DNA of 64,000 nucleotides, taken from the NCBI RefSeq assembly GCF_900114835.1, contig NZ_FOUJ01000005.1:170823-234822 (forward strand), written 5' to 3'. Position numbers and translations under genes: made by a program. The stretch is from Methanolobus profundi. GTDB lineage: Archaea; Halobacteriota; Methanosarcinia; Methanosarcinales; Methanosarcinaceae. Shown here in pieces: positions 1 to 9,404 of this stretch. The notes beneath the pieces are model-generated. The model saw nothing but the letters and a program-made list of their open reading frames with translations. It did no database searches and had not been told where the DNA came from. Every line of letters starts with the position of its first letter. The stretch's first letter is position 1.

Positions 1-2017
1 GATTGGCCGCAGAGTCAAGTTGTGTGAACGGGATGAACAATTTTTGCATATTCTCCTCTGAGATACCGATACCAGTATCCTTCACATATATCCTGTCCAT
101 TCCATCTCTTCTCTCGATAATTACCTCGATCTTTCCACCCTTGGGTGTGAACTTGATGGCGTTACTAATAAGATTATAGAGTATTTGCTTGAACCTGATC
201 TTGTCAGCATAGATGTTGACTATGCTCTCATCTATAGTGTAGGACATGATCACGCCTTTCTTATTGGCAAGGGGTGCTACCAACTGGCTGACCTCAGTGA
301 ATACCTCTTCCACAGGGAATGTTTCTATATGGAGGTCAAGCTTTCCTGCCTCTATTTTGGAAAGGTCAAGTACATTATTGATAAGTGATAGCAGATGTTT
401 ACCGCTTGCAGATATATTGCTGAGATACCTTTCCTGCTGAGTGGTCATTTCTCCTGCATTACCTTCGATTATCAGGTCTGAGAACCCTATTATGGAATTG
501 AGTGGAGTACGGAGCTCGTGACTCATGGTGGCAAGGAAATCACTTTTAGCGCGGTTGGCAGATTCTGCTTCTATCTTTGCCTGTATAAGGTCATTTTCTG
601 CTTCCTTGATCTTTGTCATATCTACAAAGCTCTCGATCAGATACTTATTTTCTCCAATTGTCACAGTTACGACCGATTTCAGGATGGGTATGTTCTCTCC
701 CTTTGCATTGATGAGGATACGCTCTGAGCGGTTCACTATATCTCCAAGATCACTAATAGGGCACTTTCCCTTTTCTGCCGGACACACGAACTCATGGCAT
801 AACTTTCCAATGATATCCTTTTTAGGAAGTCCTATTATCTCTTCTGCAACAGGGTTGACATCGGTGATCAGGTGTGTGTGTTCATCAATGACTATTACTC
901 CACTAATGATGTTCTCTACAATGGACTCCATTCTCTTCTTGCTTATGAGCTCAGCCTCTTGGATCTGCTTCTCGTTATCTTCCAGGGTCTCAAGCATATA
1001 ATTTATGTTCTCAGAGAGGTCGTATAGTTCATCGCTGCCGGTTATATCTACTCGTGAGGACAGGGTTCCGCTTTTTGTTATCTCTTTGAGGTTCTTACTT
1101 ATCAGAGATATGCGGGATAGCACATATTTCTCAAGGGAAATAATAAGCACCAGTCCATAGATGAATCCAAGGAGCAGAATAGCATATAGAAGATAGGCAA
1201 TGGCAGACTGTCCCTGTTGATATATGTCCCTGGTCATCTCGATCTCAAGAGTGAACATGGGGTCGCCATTTATGTCATTCAGGATGTCTGTTCCTCTGAC
1301 CGTGTTGCCATTGAGATATTCGATATCAATGCTATTTCCATTCTGTGATATCAGGGTTTGATCAGTCATGTGATCAGGACCTTCTGTCCCGATCGGCTGG
1401 ATATCCAGATACAATTTTGTTTTATGCTCCAGTTCCTCAATAATTCTCTGATCGATATACTTGCCTACTATCAAGGTACCTGCGATCGGTTCATATTCAG
1501 TACTTCTGGTAACGGGGTTAGAGGATACTAGCATCGGTCCTTCGGGTGTGTTTATTATACCCTGCACGTATGACGGCTCAGAAGAGCTGGAGAACAGGAT
1601 ATCATTGGAGCCTATCTCTTCAAGTACTTCTTCAGAGACCTCTTCCTCAACATGGGAATCAAGATCAGCTCCGATAGCACTGTAAAGCTGCCTGTTATCA
1701 TCATAAAAGAGCATCATGTCTATTTGCAGATTCTCCATGGAGTAGGTATCAAGATTGTTCTCTACGTAGAACTCATCTTCTCCAAGTAGATAGTAATAGG
1801 AATCATCCCAGTGTCCCCAGTCGTTAGAGAGTATGACCAGATTCTCGGTACGTGATTCGATCGCAGCATTAACACGATCTATATTCTTTGATACTTCTTT
1901 TTCTTCAAGCTCTTTGAAACTCTCTTCTGTTATTTGTCCGACAGTTAATGTCAGTAATAATATCAAACAGAAAAATGTGGTTCCAAGAATTACCAGTGTC
2001 TTACTGCGTATTTTCAT
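1..2017 (-). CDS. CHASE4-HAMP-PAS sensor histidine kinase, C-terminus cut by the window edge
   Basis: A membrane sensor kinase read leftward from an ATG at 2017. Residues about 7-27 form a first membrane segment. An extracellular region follows with the CHASE4 hallmark WGHWDDSYYYL (about 67-77), then a second membrane segment (about 271-294), a HAMP linker, a PAS domain (about 362-470) holding two cysteines in HEFVCPAEKGKC, and a HisKA box SHELRTPL near residue 497. The HATPase domain begins (N box NLISNAIKF, DTGIGI) but the window ends before its last glycine box, so only about 672 residues are visible. The partner regulator is not in the window. CHASE4 ligands are unknown. It is divergent from the HARP gene and shares its upstream region. 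Confidence 0.93.
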   Translation of the reverse strand, partial: MKIRSKTLVILGTTFFCLILLLTLTVGQITEESFKELEEKEVSKNIDRVNAAIESRTENLVILSNDWGHWDDSYYYLLGEDEFYVENNLDTYSMENLQIDMMLFYDDNRQLYSAIGADLDSHVEEEVSEEVLEEIGSNDILFSSSSEPSYVQGIINTPEGPMLVSSNPVTRSTEYEPIAGTLIVGKYIDQRIIEELEHKTKLYLDIQPIGTEGPDHMTDQTLISQNGNSIDIEYLNGNTVRGTDILNDINGDPMFTLEIEMTRDIYQQGQSAIAYLLYAILLLGFIYGLVLIISLEKYVLSRISLISKNLKEITKSGTLSSRVDITGSDELYDLSENINYMLETLEDNEKQIQEAELISKKRMESIVENIISGVIVIDEHTHLITDVNPVAEEIIGLPKKDIIGKLCHEFVCPAEKGKCPISDLGDIVNRSERILINAKGENIPILKSVVTVTIGENKYLIESFVDMTKIKEAENDLIQAKIEAESANRAKSDFLATMSHELRTPLNSIIGFSDLIIEGNAGEMTTQQERYLSNISASGKHLLSLINNVLDLSKIEAGKLDLHIETFPVEEVFTEVSQLVAPLANKKGVIMSYTIDESIVNIYADKIRFKQILYNLISNAIKFTPKGGKIEVIIERRDGMDRIYVKDTGIGISEENMQKLFIPFTQLDSAAN

Positions 2018-2243
2018 CCTACCCCTCAATGAATATTTTTTATTTCTTCAAGAATGCCGTGAAGATGTCTATATATAAGATCTTGACCATGGTTGTGGCT
2101 TGAGCAGGAAACCTCAATTATTATATACAGTTCAATTGTGCTTTAATAACATAGGATATATAATTTTATATTTAATCTTGTTGAATCTCAGAGTAGTATG
2201 TATCAACTGGACTACCAAAAATACTTTAAACCTACTCTGCTCT

Positions 2244-2252
2244 TTTATATAT
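2244..2252 (+). promoter_or_regulatory. TATA box of the HARP gene
   Basis: TTTATATAT lies about 40-48 bases before the ATG at 2292, which would give a short leader of roughly 15-20 bases. The rest of 2018-2291 is A/T-rich divergent promoter space shared with the sensor kinase. I see no other element there. Confidence 0.5.
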
Positions 2253-2291
2253 AGGGTAAATATCTCATGATGCCCGGGTGAATGTGATCAA

Positions 2292-2996
2292 ATGCTAAGA
2301 CAGCGTTTTGTTCTGGATACGACTGCACTGACCGACCTGCAAGTCAGGGAGAAACTTGGTAAAGACACTATATGTGATGGAATGAGAGAGGTACTGGACC
2401 TTATAGCAAGTTCCAGACTGAATCTTGACATAAGTTGTTATGTTCCCTTTCCTTCTGTGTATAAAGAGTTGCATGAGTTCGCCAAGAACAATACTTGTGA
2501 CAGCGATGTTATTGCAAAGATCGATACATGGCTTGTTAAGAAAGCTCCTGATCGGTACAATGTGCAGATCCCTTCCAAGGTATTCCATGAGTATGTCTCT
2601 CACATGAGGGAACGTATCAACAAGGGCATGGTGATAGCCGAGGAGACAATATGGGATGCCTCTACAGAATGCCTTCTCATAAATACCAAGGCCGAGACAA
2701 AGAAGGATATAAGCTTCGATCTGGAAAAAAGAGTTATCGGAGGGCATATCGGTAAGTTCAGGAACAAGTATCGTTCTGCACTTCGTTACGGCATCCTTGA
2801 CAGTGCTCCTGATATAGATGTGCTCATACTTGCAAAGGAACTGGATGCTGCTGTGGTGGCAAGTGATTTCGGGATCCAGAAGTGGGCAGAGGAGCTTGGT
2901 GTGAGATTTGTTCCTGCGCATACATTCCCAATGATATTACAGGAATACCTGAAGCATGCGGAGTCATCCGGTTCATTATTGTCATCAGATGAATAG
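2292..2996 (+). CDS. HARP-type protein-only RNase P (formerly RNA ligase partner, UPF0278)
   Basis: A 234-residue PIN-domain protein of the family once named RNA ligase partner and now known as HARP, the small RNA-free RNase P first described in Aquifex; it removes 5' leaders from pre-tRNA. The opening strand FVLDTTAL carries D9. The second acidic cluster has D170, D174 and D192, whose spacing (4 and 18) is the one I recall for the catalytic aspartates of the Aquifex enzyme. The central helical insertion (about residues 80-150) typical of the family is present. In archaea HARP accompanies the normal RNA-based RNase P and appears dispensable, so its role here may be accessory. ATG follows a TATA box directly; metK is next downstream. 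Confidence 0.88.
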   Translation: MLRQRFVLDTTALTDLQVREKLGKDTICDGMREVLDLIASSRLNLDISCYVPFPSVYKELHEFAKNNTCDSDVIAKIDTWLVKKAPDRYNVQIPSKVFHEYVSHMRERINKGMVIAEETIWDASTECLLINTKAETKKDISFDLEKRVIGGHIGKFRNKYRSALRYGILDSAPDIDVLILAKELDAAVVASDFGIQKWAEELGVRFVPAHTFPMILQEYLKHAESSGSLLSSDE

Positions 2997-3019
2997 TTAT
3001 TAATCCGATACAGGTGTAC

Positions 3020-3028
3020 TTTATATCA
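3020..3028 (+). promoter_or_regulatory. Probable TATA box of metK
   Basis: TTTATATCA sits 48-56 bases before the proposed TTG start of metK. The same nonamer occurs 56-64 bases before the surface-protein gene at 8066. Only 64 bases separate HARP and metK, so readthrough from HARP is also possible. Confidence 0.4.
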
Positions 3029-3075
3029 CGTATCATAACTTCCAATAGTGGGTAATTAATTTGGGAGGGGTTCAA

Positions 3076-4290
3076 TTGCGAAATATCACAGTAGAGAAAT
3101 TCAGGTCTGTAAGTGCTCCTGAGCAACATCTTGAGATCGTTGAAAGAAAAGGGCTGGGTCATCCTGACAGCATATGTGATGCCATCATGGATAGGATCTC
3201 CGTGGACCTTTGTACCGAATATCTTGAAAAGTTCGATGCTATCCTGCATCATAATATCGATAAATGTCTGCTTGTTGCAGGTGAGACCGCAGGGATATTC
3301 GGTGGGGGTGTCATGGTCGATCCTATGCTTCTTGTGATAGGTGACCGTGCAACGTACAAGGCTGATGATATTGAGGTTGATGTTGCCAACATAGCAGTTG
3401 ACACGGCAAAAAGATGGTTCGATGAGAATCTCCGTTTTGTAAAGCCGGATTTTGTGGAATATCAGGTCGAACTAAAGCCCGGTTCTGCAGAACTCACCGA
3501 TATCTTCAGGAGACAGAAAGGCATCCTTGGTTCAAATGACACTTCGGCTGCAGTGGGCTATGCTCCTCTATCTTTCACAGAGCAGGCGATACTGGACATG
3601 GAAAGACATCTCAACTCAACTGATTTCAAGGACGAATACCCGGAATCCGGCGAGGATGTCAAGGTCATGGGGATAAGGCGCGGGAATAAGTTCGATGTAA
3701 CAGTTGCAATGCCACTTATCGATTCCTTTGTTGACTCGGAACAGCATTATTTCAACATGAAGGAAAGTATTTTCATAAAAATGAATGCGTTCCTTACAGA
3801 TTACATGGAAGAAAAAGGGGTACAGATGAATGCCTGTATCTCATTCAATAATCTTGACATCCAGGGGCGTGGCATGGAAGGTATCTATACCAGTGTTACG
3901 GGAACATCGGCTGAAGATGCTGATTGCGGACAGGTGGGAAGAGGCAATCGTGTGAATGGTATAATCCCTCTTAACCGTCCGGTGAGCAGTGAGGCAGCAG
4001 CAGGGAAGAATCCGGTGAGCCATGTAGGGAAGATATACAATGTGCTTTCGCATCATATAGCTGCCAGGATCGTGGAGAAGGTACCCGATGTCAAAGAGGC
4101 ATATGTGTGGCTTCTTAGTGATATTGGTGTTTCCATTGATCATCCAAAGGTTGCAGCAGCTCAGATCGTCATGAAAAAAGGCTCAGTTGATTCCGTGGCA
4201 AAAGAGGTGGAAGAGGTCATCGACTTCGAGCTTGAGCATATACAGGACTTCTGTATGCAGCTTGCCAGGGGAATGATCCCTGTGTGCTAA
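3076..4290 (+). CDS. metK: S-adenosylmethionine synthetase, archaeal type
   Basis: Makes S-adenosylmethionine from methionine and ATP. The sequence is of the archaeal MAT class, not the bacterial MetK type: it opens RNITVEKF, has the substrate loop ERKGLGHPDSICDAIMD and the later motif GRGNRVNGIIPLNRP. I place the start at TTG 3076, 6 bases after the Shine-Dalgarno run GGAGGGG (3063-3069), giving 404 residues, the usual size. A TTG at 3061 is in frame but lies before the ribosome site. It ends 1 base from the convergent ubiA-like gene. In a methanogen AdoMet also feeds radical-SAM cofactor synthesis and rRNA modification. Confidence 0.95.
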   Translation: MRNITVEKFRSVSAPEQHLEIVERKGLGHPDSICDAIMDRISVDLCTEYLEKFDAILHHNIDKCLLVAGETAGIFGGGVMVDPMLLVIGDRATYKADDIEVDVANIAVDTAKRWFDENLRFVKPDFVEYQVELKPGSAELTDIFRRQKGILGSNDTSAAVGYAPLSFTEQAILDMERHLNSTDFKDEYPESGEDVKVMGIRRGNKFDVTVAMPLIDSFVDSEQHYFNMKESIFIKMNAFLTDYMEEKGVQMNACISFNNLDIQGRGMEGIYTSVTGTSAEDADCGQVGRGNRVNGIIPLNRPVSSEAAAGKNPVSHVGKIYNVLSHHIAARIVEKVPDVKEAYVWLLSDIGVSIDHPKVAAAQIVMKKGSVDSVAKEVEEVIDFELEHIQDFCMQLARGMIPVC

Positions 4291-4291
4291 G

Positions 4292-5155
4292 TCAGGCTCC
4301 TGCAATGAAGGAAATGAGTGCAAAGGCCATAGCCATCTTGAACATCTTTGATGATCTTGCAGGATCATCCTTTCCAAGTATCTCGTAGACAGCTACTGCA
4401 AAGAGTATGTCTGCTATGGCAACGATCATGAGGTATCGTACGCTCATGAGCGATTGCAGGTATGGAAGCGGGCTTGCGAGTACGGCAATAAGGCCTATGA
4501 GCGATGCCAGGTATGCTGCTTTCTTAGCTCCTATCATTATTGGCAGTGTATGAGCTCCATCTTCTCTGTCACCTTCAATGTCCTCTATGTCCTTGACTAT
4601 CTCTCTGGCAATAGTTGCAAGTGTTGCCAGCAGGAAGAGTACGAACACTCCGTTGATACCTCCATTATCAAAGAACACTGCACCTCCGAAAAGGAATGTA
4701 GAGCCAGTGAGGTATCCAACTGCAATGTTCCCGAGCAGTGCTGTACGTTTCAGGGTACTTGCATAATATATCAGAAGCAATGAGTTCACAAGAGCAATAG
4801 CACCGCATATCAGGTTTATTGATGCTGCAAGTATCGTGCCGATGCCAAAAAGTGCAAGTGAGAAATATAATGCTGTCCTGAGACCTATCTTTCCCGAAGG
4901 AATAGGTCTTTCAGGTTTGTTTATCCTGTCAATATCAATATCGAAATAATCATTTATGGCATTCCCTGCGCCTGTCACAAAGAACACTACCATGAATACT
5001 TTCAACGCATCTAATGCCGGGAATACTATAAGGTCTGAACTGAGAAGGGATGTATTGGACGCAACGATGTTGTATGCTATGAACACTCCCACGACAGCGG
5101 CAATTCCTGCCATAAGGCAGTTGCCTGAACGCATCAGTTTCAGATATGTCTGCAT
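4292..5155 (-). CDS. UbiA-family prenyltransferase, probable digeranylgeranylglyceryl phosphate synthase
   Basis: An integral membrane protein of 287 residues with about eight helices and both Asp-rich UbiA motifs: [19 protein letters not shown] near residue 63 and [18 protein letters not shown] near residue 188. In archaea this branch (COG0382, DGGGP synthase) adds the second geranylgeranyl chain to geranylgeranylglyceryl phosphate, the second ether bond of membrane lipids. Other UbiA enzymes cannot be excluded from motifs alone. The ATG at 5155 lies 7 bases after the nadA stop, so it is probably translated from the nadX-nadA transcript. Confidence 0.85.
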   Translation of the reverse strand: MQTYLKLMRSGNCLMAGIAAVVGVFIAYNIVASNTSLLSSDLIVFPALDALKVFMVVFFVTGAGNAINDYFDIDIDRINKPERPIPSGKIGLRTALYFSLALFGIGTILAASINLICGAIALVNSLLLIYYASTLKRTALLGNIAVGYLTGSTFLFGGAVFFDNGGINGVFVLFLLATLATIAREIVKDIEDIEGDREDGAHTLPIMIGAKKAAYLASLIGLIAVLASPLPYLQSLMSVRYLMIVAIADILFAVAVYEILGKDDPARSSKMFKMAMAFALISFIAGA

Positions 5156-5162
5156 GATATGC

Positions 5163-6080
5163 TTACCTGCTTCGTTTCACTTCAAGCATCCTGTCAAGTG
5201 CTACCCTTGCCTTGTTCCTTATTTCCTCAGGAACTGTTATCACATGCTGCATGTTCTCAAGTGAGAGCAACAGTGATCCAAGGTCGATGGCCTTCATTTC
5301 AGGACATACCGTGTATTCGGAAACGTCATAGAATCTCTTTTGAGGATTGTCCTTTCTTAATTTGTGAAGGATACCTCTCTCAGTAGCAATTATGAACTCA
5401 TCTCCGGCGGTCTTCACGTACTCGACCATGCCGGTGGTGCTGAATACCTTGTCCGCAAGATCGATGACATCTCTGCGGCATTCGGGATGTGCCAGTACCT
5501 CTGCATCAGGGTGCTCTTCTTTGGCCCTGATGACATCTGTTGTAAGTATCTGGTTATGTGTAGGACAGTATCCTTCCCATGGGATGATCTTCTTTGTTGT
5601 GTATCTTGAGACATAGTCAGCAAGGTTCTTGTCAGGCACAAAAAGGATCTCATCCTCTTCGAGTGAATTTACGACCTCAACAGCATTTGCTGATGTGCAG
5701 CATATATCACATTCTGCTTTCACATCTGCTGTTGAGTTAACATAACAGACCACAGCAGCATCAGGATATTTCTTCTTCTCTGCACGTAATGCATCTGCTG
5801 TTACCATGGAAGCCATAGGACAGCCTGCATATAGCTCCGGTAAAAGGACGGTCTTCTCAGGACTGAGGATGGCTGCACTCTCTGCCATGAAATGTACTCC
5901 GCAAAATACTATTACATCGGCTTCCTGTTCCATTGCCTGTTTGCTCAGGCCCAGTGAGTCACCTGTGAAATCAGCAATGTCCTGTATCTCCCCACGCTCA
6001 TAGTTGTGTGCAAGGATCACAGCATTACGTTCTTTTTTCAACTCCAGTATCCTTTCAATTATATCTTGAGTATTCTGCAT
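5163..6080 (-). CDS. nadA: Quinolinate synthase
   Basis: Condenses iminoaspartate with dihydroxyacetone phosphate to quinolinate, the second step of NAD synthesis. The 305-residue length fits the compact archaeal form. The three cysteines that bind the catalytic [4Fe-4S] cluster are at C87 (AGCPMA), C172 (GYCPTH) and C259 (VCPEMK), close to the spacing known from Pyrococcus NadA. The N-terminal [19 protein letters not shown] and HPECRRDV motifs are intact. It lies 77 bases downstream of nadX and 7 bases upstream of the ubiA-like gene. The cluster is oxygen sensitive, as suits an anaerobe. Confidence 0.97.
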   Translation of the reverse strand: MQNTQDIIERILELKKERNAVILAHNYERGEIQDIADFTGDSLGLSKQAMEQEADVIVFCGVHFMAESAAILSPEKTVLLPELYAGCPMASMVTADALRAEKKKYPDAAVVCYVNSTADVKAECDICCTSANAVEVVNSLEEDEILFVPDKNLADYVSRYTTKKIIPWEGYCPTHNQILTTDVIRAKEEHPDAEVLAHPECRRDVIDLADKVFSTTGMVEYVKTAGDEFIIATERGILHKLRKDNPQKRFYDVSEYTVCPEMKAIDLGSLLLSLENMQHVITVPEEIRNKARVALDRMLEVKRSR

Positions 6081-6157
6081 GGGATCATAACCTTTGTGAA
6101 ATGTTTTTCCTGAAATTCCATGTAATGGGGTTTAGCATGGGTCAGGGAGCTACTCGC

Positions 6158-6973
6158 TCATGTGCCTACCTGAAAAGGATCAGTTATCTTTTTCAGGGTC
6201 GCTATGGCAGAAAGGGATGCAAGGTAGCTGCTCTTTGGATTAGAAGGAGATGGCACGTTCTCGACCCTGGTTGTGAACTCTCCGAATGCACCTTCAACTG
6301 TGATCTCATGTATATTACGTGTCAGCGCCGGATTTGCCACAATCTTGACCTTTGTCTTTTCAAAACCTATGCCTGCGATGCTCAGGGTTGCAGCAACGTT
6401 GACATTTGCCGGGAATGCCTTGACCGCTTCACTTGCCGGTCCTTCGAAAAGGATGGTCTTGCCATTGATCTTGTCAAGGTCTATATTGTTCCTTATGATG
6501 TAAGGTGCACCAGCAAGTCCTCTCGGTGGTTTCTGTGTTGTGAGTGTTACGGAATATATCTCTTCGGATGAGGCAGATCTGAGTCCGTCAAGCCCTACGA
6601 TCGCTCCTGAGGGGAGGTATACCTTACAATTGTTGTCCTTTGCAAGCCCACGTATCATTTTGTGGAACTTCTCATCTGCAAAGGCGCCGACACTCATTAT
6701 CATTGCATCACAATGTGCGTGGAGTGCTGCTGGTATTACCTCATAGACCGCTTTCTGTGAAGCGCATTCAACAAGCAGGTCTATCTCTTTTATCATTGTG
6801 GCAGTTTCCATGAACTCTGGTCTGGAATTCTCCAGTGTTGCAAGGAGCTTGTCCACATCTTCCTGATTCCTGTCGTAAATGGCAAAAAGCTCTGCTTCGA
6901 TCGTGCCATTATCAATGGCCTGGCATATGCTGGTACCTATGGTGCCGCAGCCGATTATTCCTATCTTGAGCAT
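6158..6973 (-). CDS. nadX: L-aspartate dehydrogenase
   Basis: Oxidises L-aspartate to iminoaspartate with NAD(P)+, supplying NadA without the oxygen-dependent NadB oxidase. A Rossmann motif GIIGCGTIGTSI starts at residue 5, the central region has PSGAIVGLDGL, and the C-terminal domain holds the NVNVAATLS segment typical of the DUF108 aspartate dehydrogenases. At 271 residues it is full length. The ATG at 6973 follows a weak CAGGGA site. It is divergent from nadC, so three NAD genes sit around one control region. Confidence 0.94.
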   Translation of the reverse strand: MLKIGIIGCGTIGTSICQAIDNGTIEAELFAIYDRNQEDVDKLLATLENSRPEFMETATMIKEIDLLVECASQKAVYEVIPAALHAHCDAMIMSVGAFADEKFHKMIRGLAKDNNCKVYLPSGAIVGLDGLRSASSEEIYSVTLTTQKPPRGLAGAPYIIRNNIDLDKINGKTILFEGPASEAVKAFPANVNVAATLSIAGIGFEKTKVKIVANPALTRNIHEITVEGAFGEFTTRVENVPSPSNPKSSYLASLSAIATLKKITDPFQVGT

Positions 6974-7100
6974 TATCTATCCCTGAAAAGTAAGCTGATC
7001 GATTAGATTTGTTGATTACTGCTTATATTGATCGGTTAAGTAGATTTTGCTTATAATGCTGAAAGCTTATAAATGTCTTTATCGTAAATATCCAGATATT
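6974..7100. promoter_or_regulatory. Divergent nadX/nadC control region with a repeated TGATCGRTTA motif
   Basis: The 127-base gap between nadX and the proposed nadC start holds two copies of a 10-mer, TGATCGATTA at 6996-7005 and TGATCGGTTA at 7029-7038, 33 bases apart (about three helical turns). TATA-like elements face nadC (TTATAAAT, 7067-7074) and nadX (TATAAGC on the minus strand at about 7049-7055 and 7065-7071). The repeats could be an operator for co-regulation of both transcripts; that is inference. Confidence 0.45.
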
Positions 7101-7928
7101 ATGATATTCACACATGAGATCGAGAGCTTCCTGGAAGAGGACCTGGGATATAATGATGTCTCCTGCAAACTGGTCCCTGAAAGGAATGTAGAGGCTACTA
7201 TATTCGCTAAAGAGGATTGTACGCTTGCTGGTCTGGACATTGCAGCAGCTATTTTCGAGTATTTCGGGATAAACTATAGTACCGAACATGAAGATGGTGA
7301 AATGCTCTCTCAGGGAGGCATCATATTCTCTCTGAGTGGCAGCTCTCTCTCGATACTACGGGCCGAGCGACTGACCCTTAACTTCCTGGGTCATCTCTGT
7401 GGTATTGCAACGAACACAAGAAAGTGTGTGGATATTGCCCGGAAGCATTCGGATGTAAGGATAGCATGCACCAGGAAAACCACTCCTGGTATTCGCAGAT
7501 ACGAGAAGATGGCGGTAATAGCTGGTGGTGGTGATCCTCACAGGTTCAACCTCACAGATACTATTATGATCAAGGATAATCATGTGAAGCTAATGGGTGT
7601 CGAAGGTGCTATTATGTCTGCAAAGCAGAAAGCAGGTTTTACCCAGAAAATAGAGGTAGAGGTAGAATCCACTGCAGATGCCATCCACGCTGCAAGGTCA
7701 GGTGCAGATATCATCATGCTCGATAACATGGAGCCTTCAGAGGTTACAGATACAATAGACCGTTTAAGGGAAGAGAATATCCCGGAGCACGTTATTATTG
7801 AGGTATCCGGTGGTATCAACATGGAGAACCTTAATGATTATGCAAAGACCGGTGCAGATGTGATATCTATGGGTTCCCTCATACATCGTTCCAGATGGAT
7901 AGATATCAGCCTTGAAATAACAGAATAA
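7101..7928 (+). CDS. nadC: Nicotinate-nucleotide pyrophosphorylase (quinolinate phosphoribosyltransferase)
   Basis: Converts quinolinate and PRPP to nicotinate mononucleotide, closing the de novo NAD branch begun by nadX and nadA. Family motifs are present: RLTLNFLGHLCGIAT, the substrate-binding TRKTTPGIRRYEK, the basic IKDNHVKL and the barrel strand EVEVES. I choose ATG 7101 (275 residues, normal length) over an in-frame TTG at 7047, because the TATA-like TTATAAAT lies between them and the family begins at about this point. No Shine-Dalgarno site precedes 7101, so the mRNA may be nearly leaderless. Confidence 0.94.
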   Translation: MIFTHEIESFLEEDLGYNDVSCKLVPERNVEATIFAKEDCTLAGLDIAAAIFEYFGINYSTEHEDGEMLSQGGIIFSLSGSSLSILRAERLTLNFLGHLCGIATNTRKCVDIARKHSDVRIACTRKTTPGIRRYEKMAVIAGGGDPHRFNLTDTIMIKDNHVKLMGVEGAIMSAKQKAGFTQKIEVEVESTADAIHAARSGADIIMLDNMEPSEVTDTIDRLREENIPEHVIIEVSGGINMENLNDYAKTGADVISMGSLIHRSRWIDISLEITE

Positions 7929-8001
7929 TTTCTGACAGGCTATGAATGTCGAAATACAGCTGCCACAACACAAAATTTTAATAATGATCATAATCATAAC
8001 A

Positions 8002-8010
8002 TTTATATCA
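8002..8010 (+). promoter_or_regulatory. Probable TATA box of the 8066 surface-protein gene
   Basis: TTTATATCA, identical to the element before metK, 56-64 bases before the ATG. An exact inverted repeat AATCAAA-T-TTTGATT lies at about 8038-8052, between this box and the start codon, close to the expected transcription start. It could be an operator or chance in A/T-rich sequence. Confidence 0.4.
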
Positions 8011-8065
8011 AAAACTGCGTATTTTACTGAAAAACAAAATCAAATTTTGATTCCTTGAGGGAAAT

Positions 8066-9328
8066 ATGGTCCGTACCACTCGTTTGTTAACATTTACTCT
8101 GTGTATGATATTTTTCTGCATCGCAATGGCTGGTAATGCCTCTGCAGCAGTTGAATTGTATAATGGTTCTATCACCACAGGTGATGGATATCAGGTAAAT
8201 AATTTTGTCATCGAACTCACAGATGCTTTTCCGAGTGCTGAGTCTGCTTCTTTCTATGTGTACAATAATGGAAATGAAGTAGATGATTTCCTTGTTAATG
8301 AGGATGATTCATATGAGTTCGATTTTGAGGACGATGCAACGATAGAGGTGACTTTGCTATCTGTGAGCAGTGGTACGCTTCCAGTGGCAAGGGTCTCTAT
8401 TGTGCTCAATAACTACCTTCTCAATGATGTCTTTGAGAGCGGTGTTGTCGACGGTGGCTACAAGTATGCAGTCTATTCAGGTACCCCTGAACTCAAGATA
8501 ACCAAGACCATCGATAAGTCCGATATCAGTGCAGGTGACCTTGTGCGTGTTACCGTTACTGTGGAGAATGTTGGTGATGACAAAGCAACTGATGTAATAT
8601 TCCAGGAACCACAGCAGGCTAAATTCCTCTTGTACGAGTCATTTGTAAGTCAGACCGGTGAGACCACTGTTGAGGTTGGCGAGTCCAAGACCATATTTGT
8701 GTATCAATTAAAGGCAACTGAAGAAGGTACTTATACACTTTCACCTACTACAGCTACATTCTCTAATAATGCAGGGGCAGATTTCCCGCAGGCATCCTCT
8801 AATTCTCCGGTGATAACAGTGGAGAAGGGCGAGGATCTTGTCAATGCGGACATAGAATTCACAACAACTCTTGATAAATATACTGTCAGCAGAAACGAGG
8901 ATATTCAGGGTACGATAAAGATAAAGAACACAGGTGATACTTCAGCTACAGGTGTAACTGTAAATATACAGGTTCCTGAAGGTCTTGAGTTCACAGGTGG
9001 TTCTGGTGTCGAGACAATATCAGGTGTTCCAACAATATACCTTGAGTCATTTGGCGTCCAGCAGGAAAAGGAATTCACTTTCACATTGAAGGCTGCAGAA
9101 GTAGGTACTTATACTATTTCCACTGAGAACAGTTATCTCTATGATAATGGTATTGATGCCCAGTTGCAAAAGGTCACATCCGACCAGGTTACCAACAGCA
9201 TCTATGTTACCAAAGGGAAATATGATCATCTTCTGGAACAGCCTATATACATCTATGTGGTGCCTTTGGTGATAATTGGAGCTATAGCTGGTTGGATCTA
9301 TTACAGGCACAAACAATATAAGTTCTGA
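8066..9328 (+). CDS. Secreted, membrane-anchored surface protein with CARDB/DUF11-like repeats
   Basis: A 420-residue extracytoplasmic protein. Residues 1-28 form a Sec signal peptide ending at NASA-A. The mature part is acidic and rich in Thr, Val and Gly. It contains two related immunoglobulin-like segments, about 145-255 (LKITKTIDKSDISAGD, VTVENVGDDKATDV) and 265-375 (IKIKNTGDTSATGVTV), of the kind found in COG1361 S-layer-like proteins. A single membrane helix (IYVVPLVIIGAIAGWIYY) and a short basic tail anchor it. Ribosome site GAGGGAA precedes the ATG. No enzymatic motif is visible. Probably a cell-surface adhesin or structural protein; the function is unknown. Confidence 0.85.
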   Translation: MVRTTRLLTFTLCMIFFCIAMAGNASAAVELYNGSITTGDGYQVNNFVIELTDAFPSAESASFYVYNNGNEVDDFLVNEDDSYEFDFEDDATIEVTLLSVSSGTLPVARVSIVLNNYLLNDVFESGVVDGGYKYAVYSGTPELKITKTIDKSDISAGDLVRVTVTVENVGDDKATDVIFQEPQQAKFLLYESFVSQTGETTVEVGESKTIFVYQLKATEEGTYTLSPTTATFSNNAGADFPQASSNSPVITVEKGEDLVNADIEFTTTLDKYTVSRNEDIQGTIKIKNTGDTSATGVTVNIQVPEGLEFTGGSGVETISGVPTIYLESFGVQQEKEFTFTLKAAEVGTYTISTENSYLYDNGIDAQLQKVTSDQVTNSIYVTKGKYDHLLEQPIYIYVVPLVIIGAIAGWIYYRHKQYKF

Positions 9329-9404
9329 TATGAGATGTAGAACTAAGGTTTATTAATCACAAGATTTATTATAATATAATTATATTATCATCCGGAGGAA
9401 TTAA

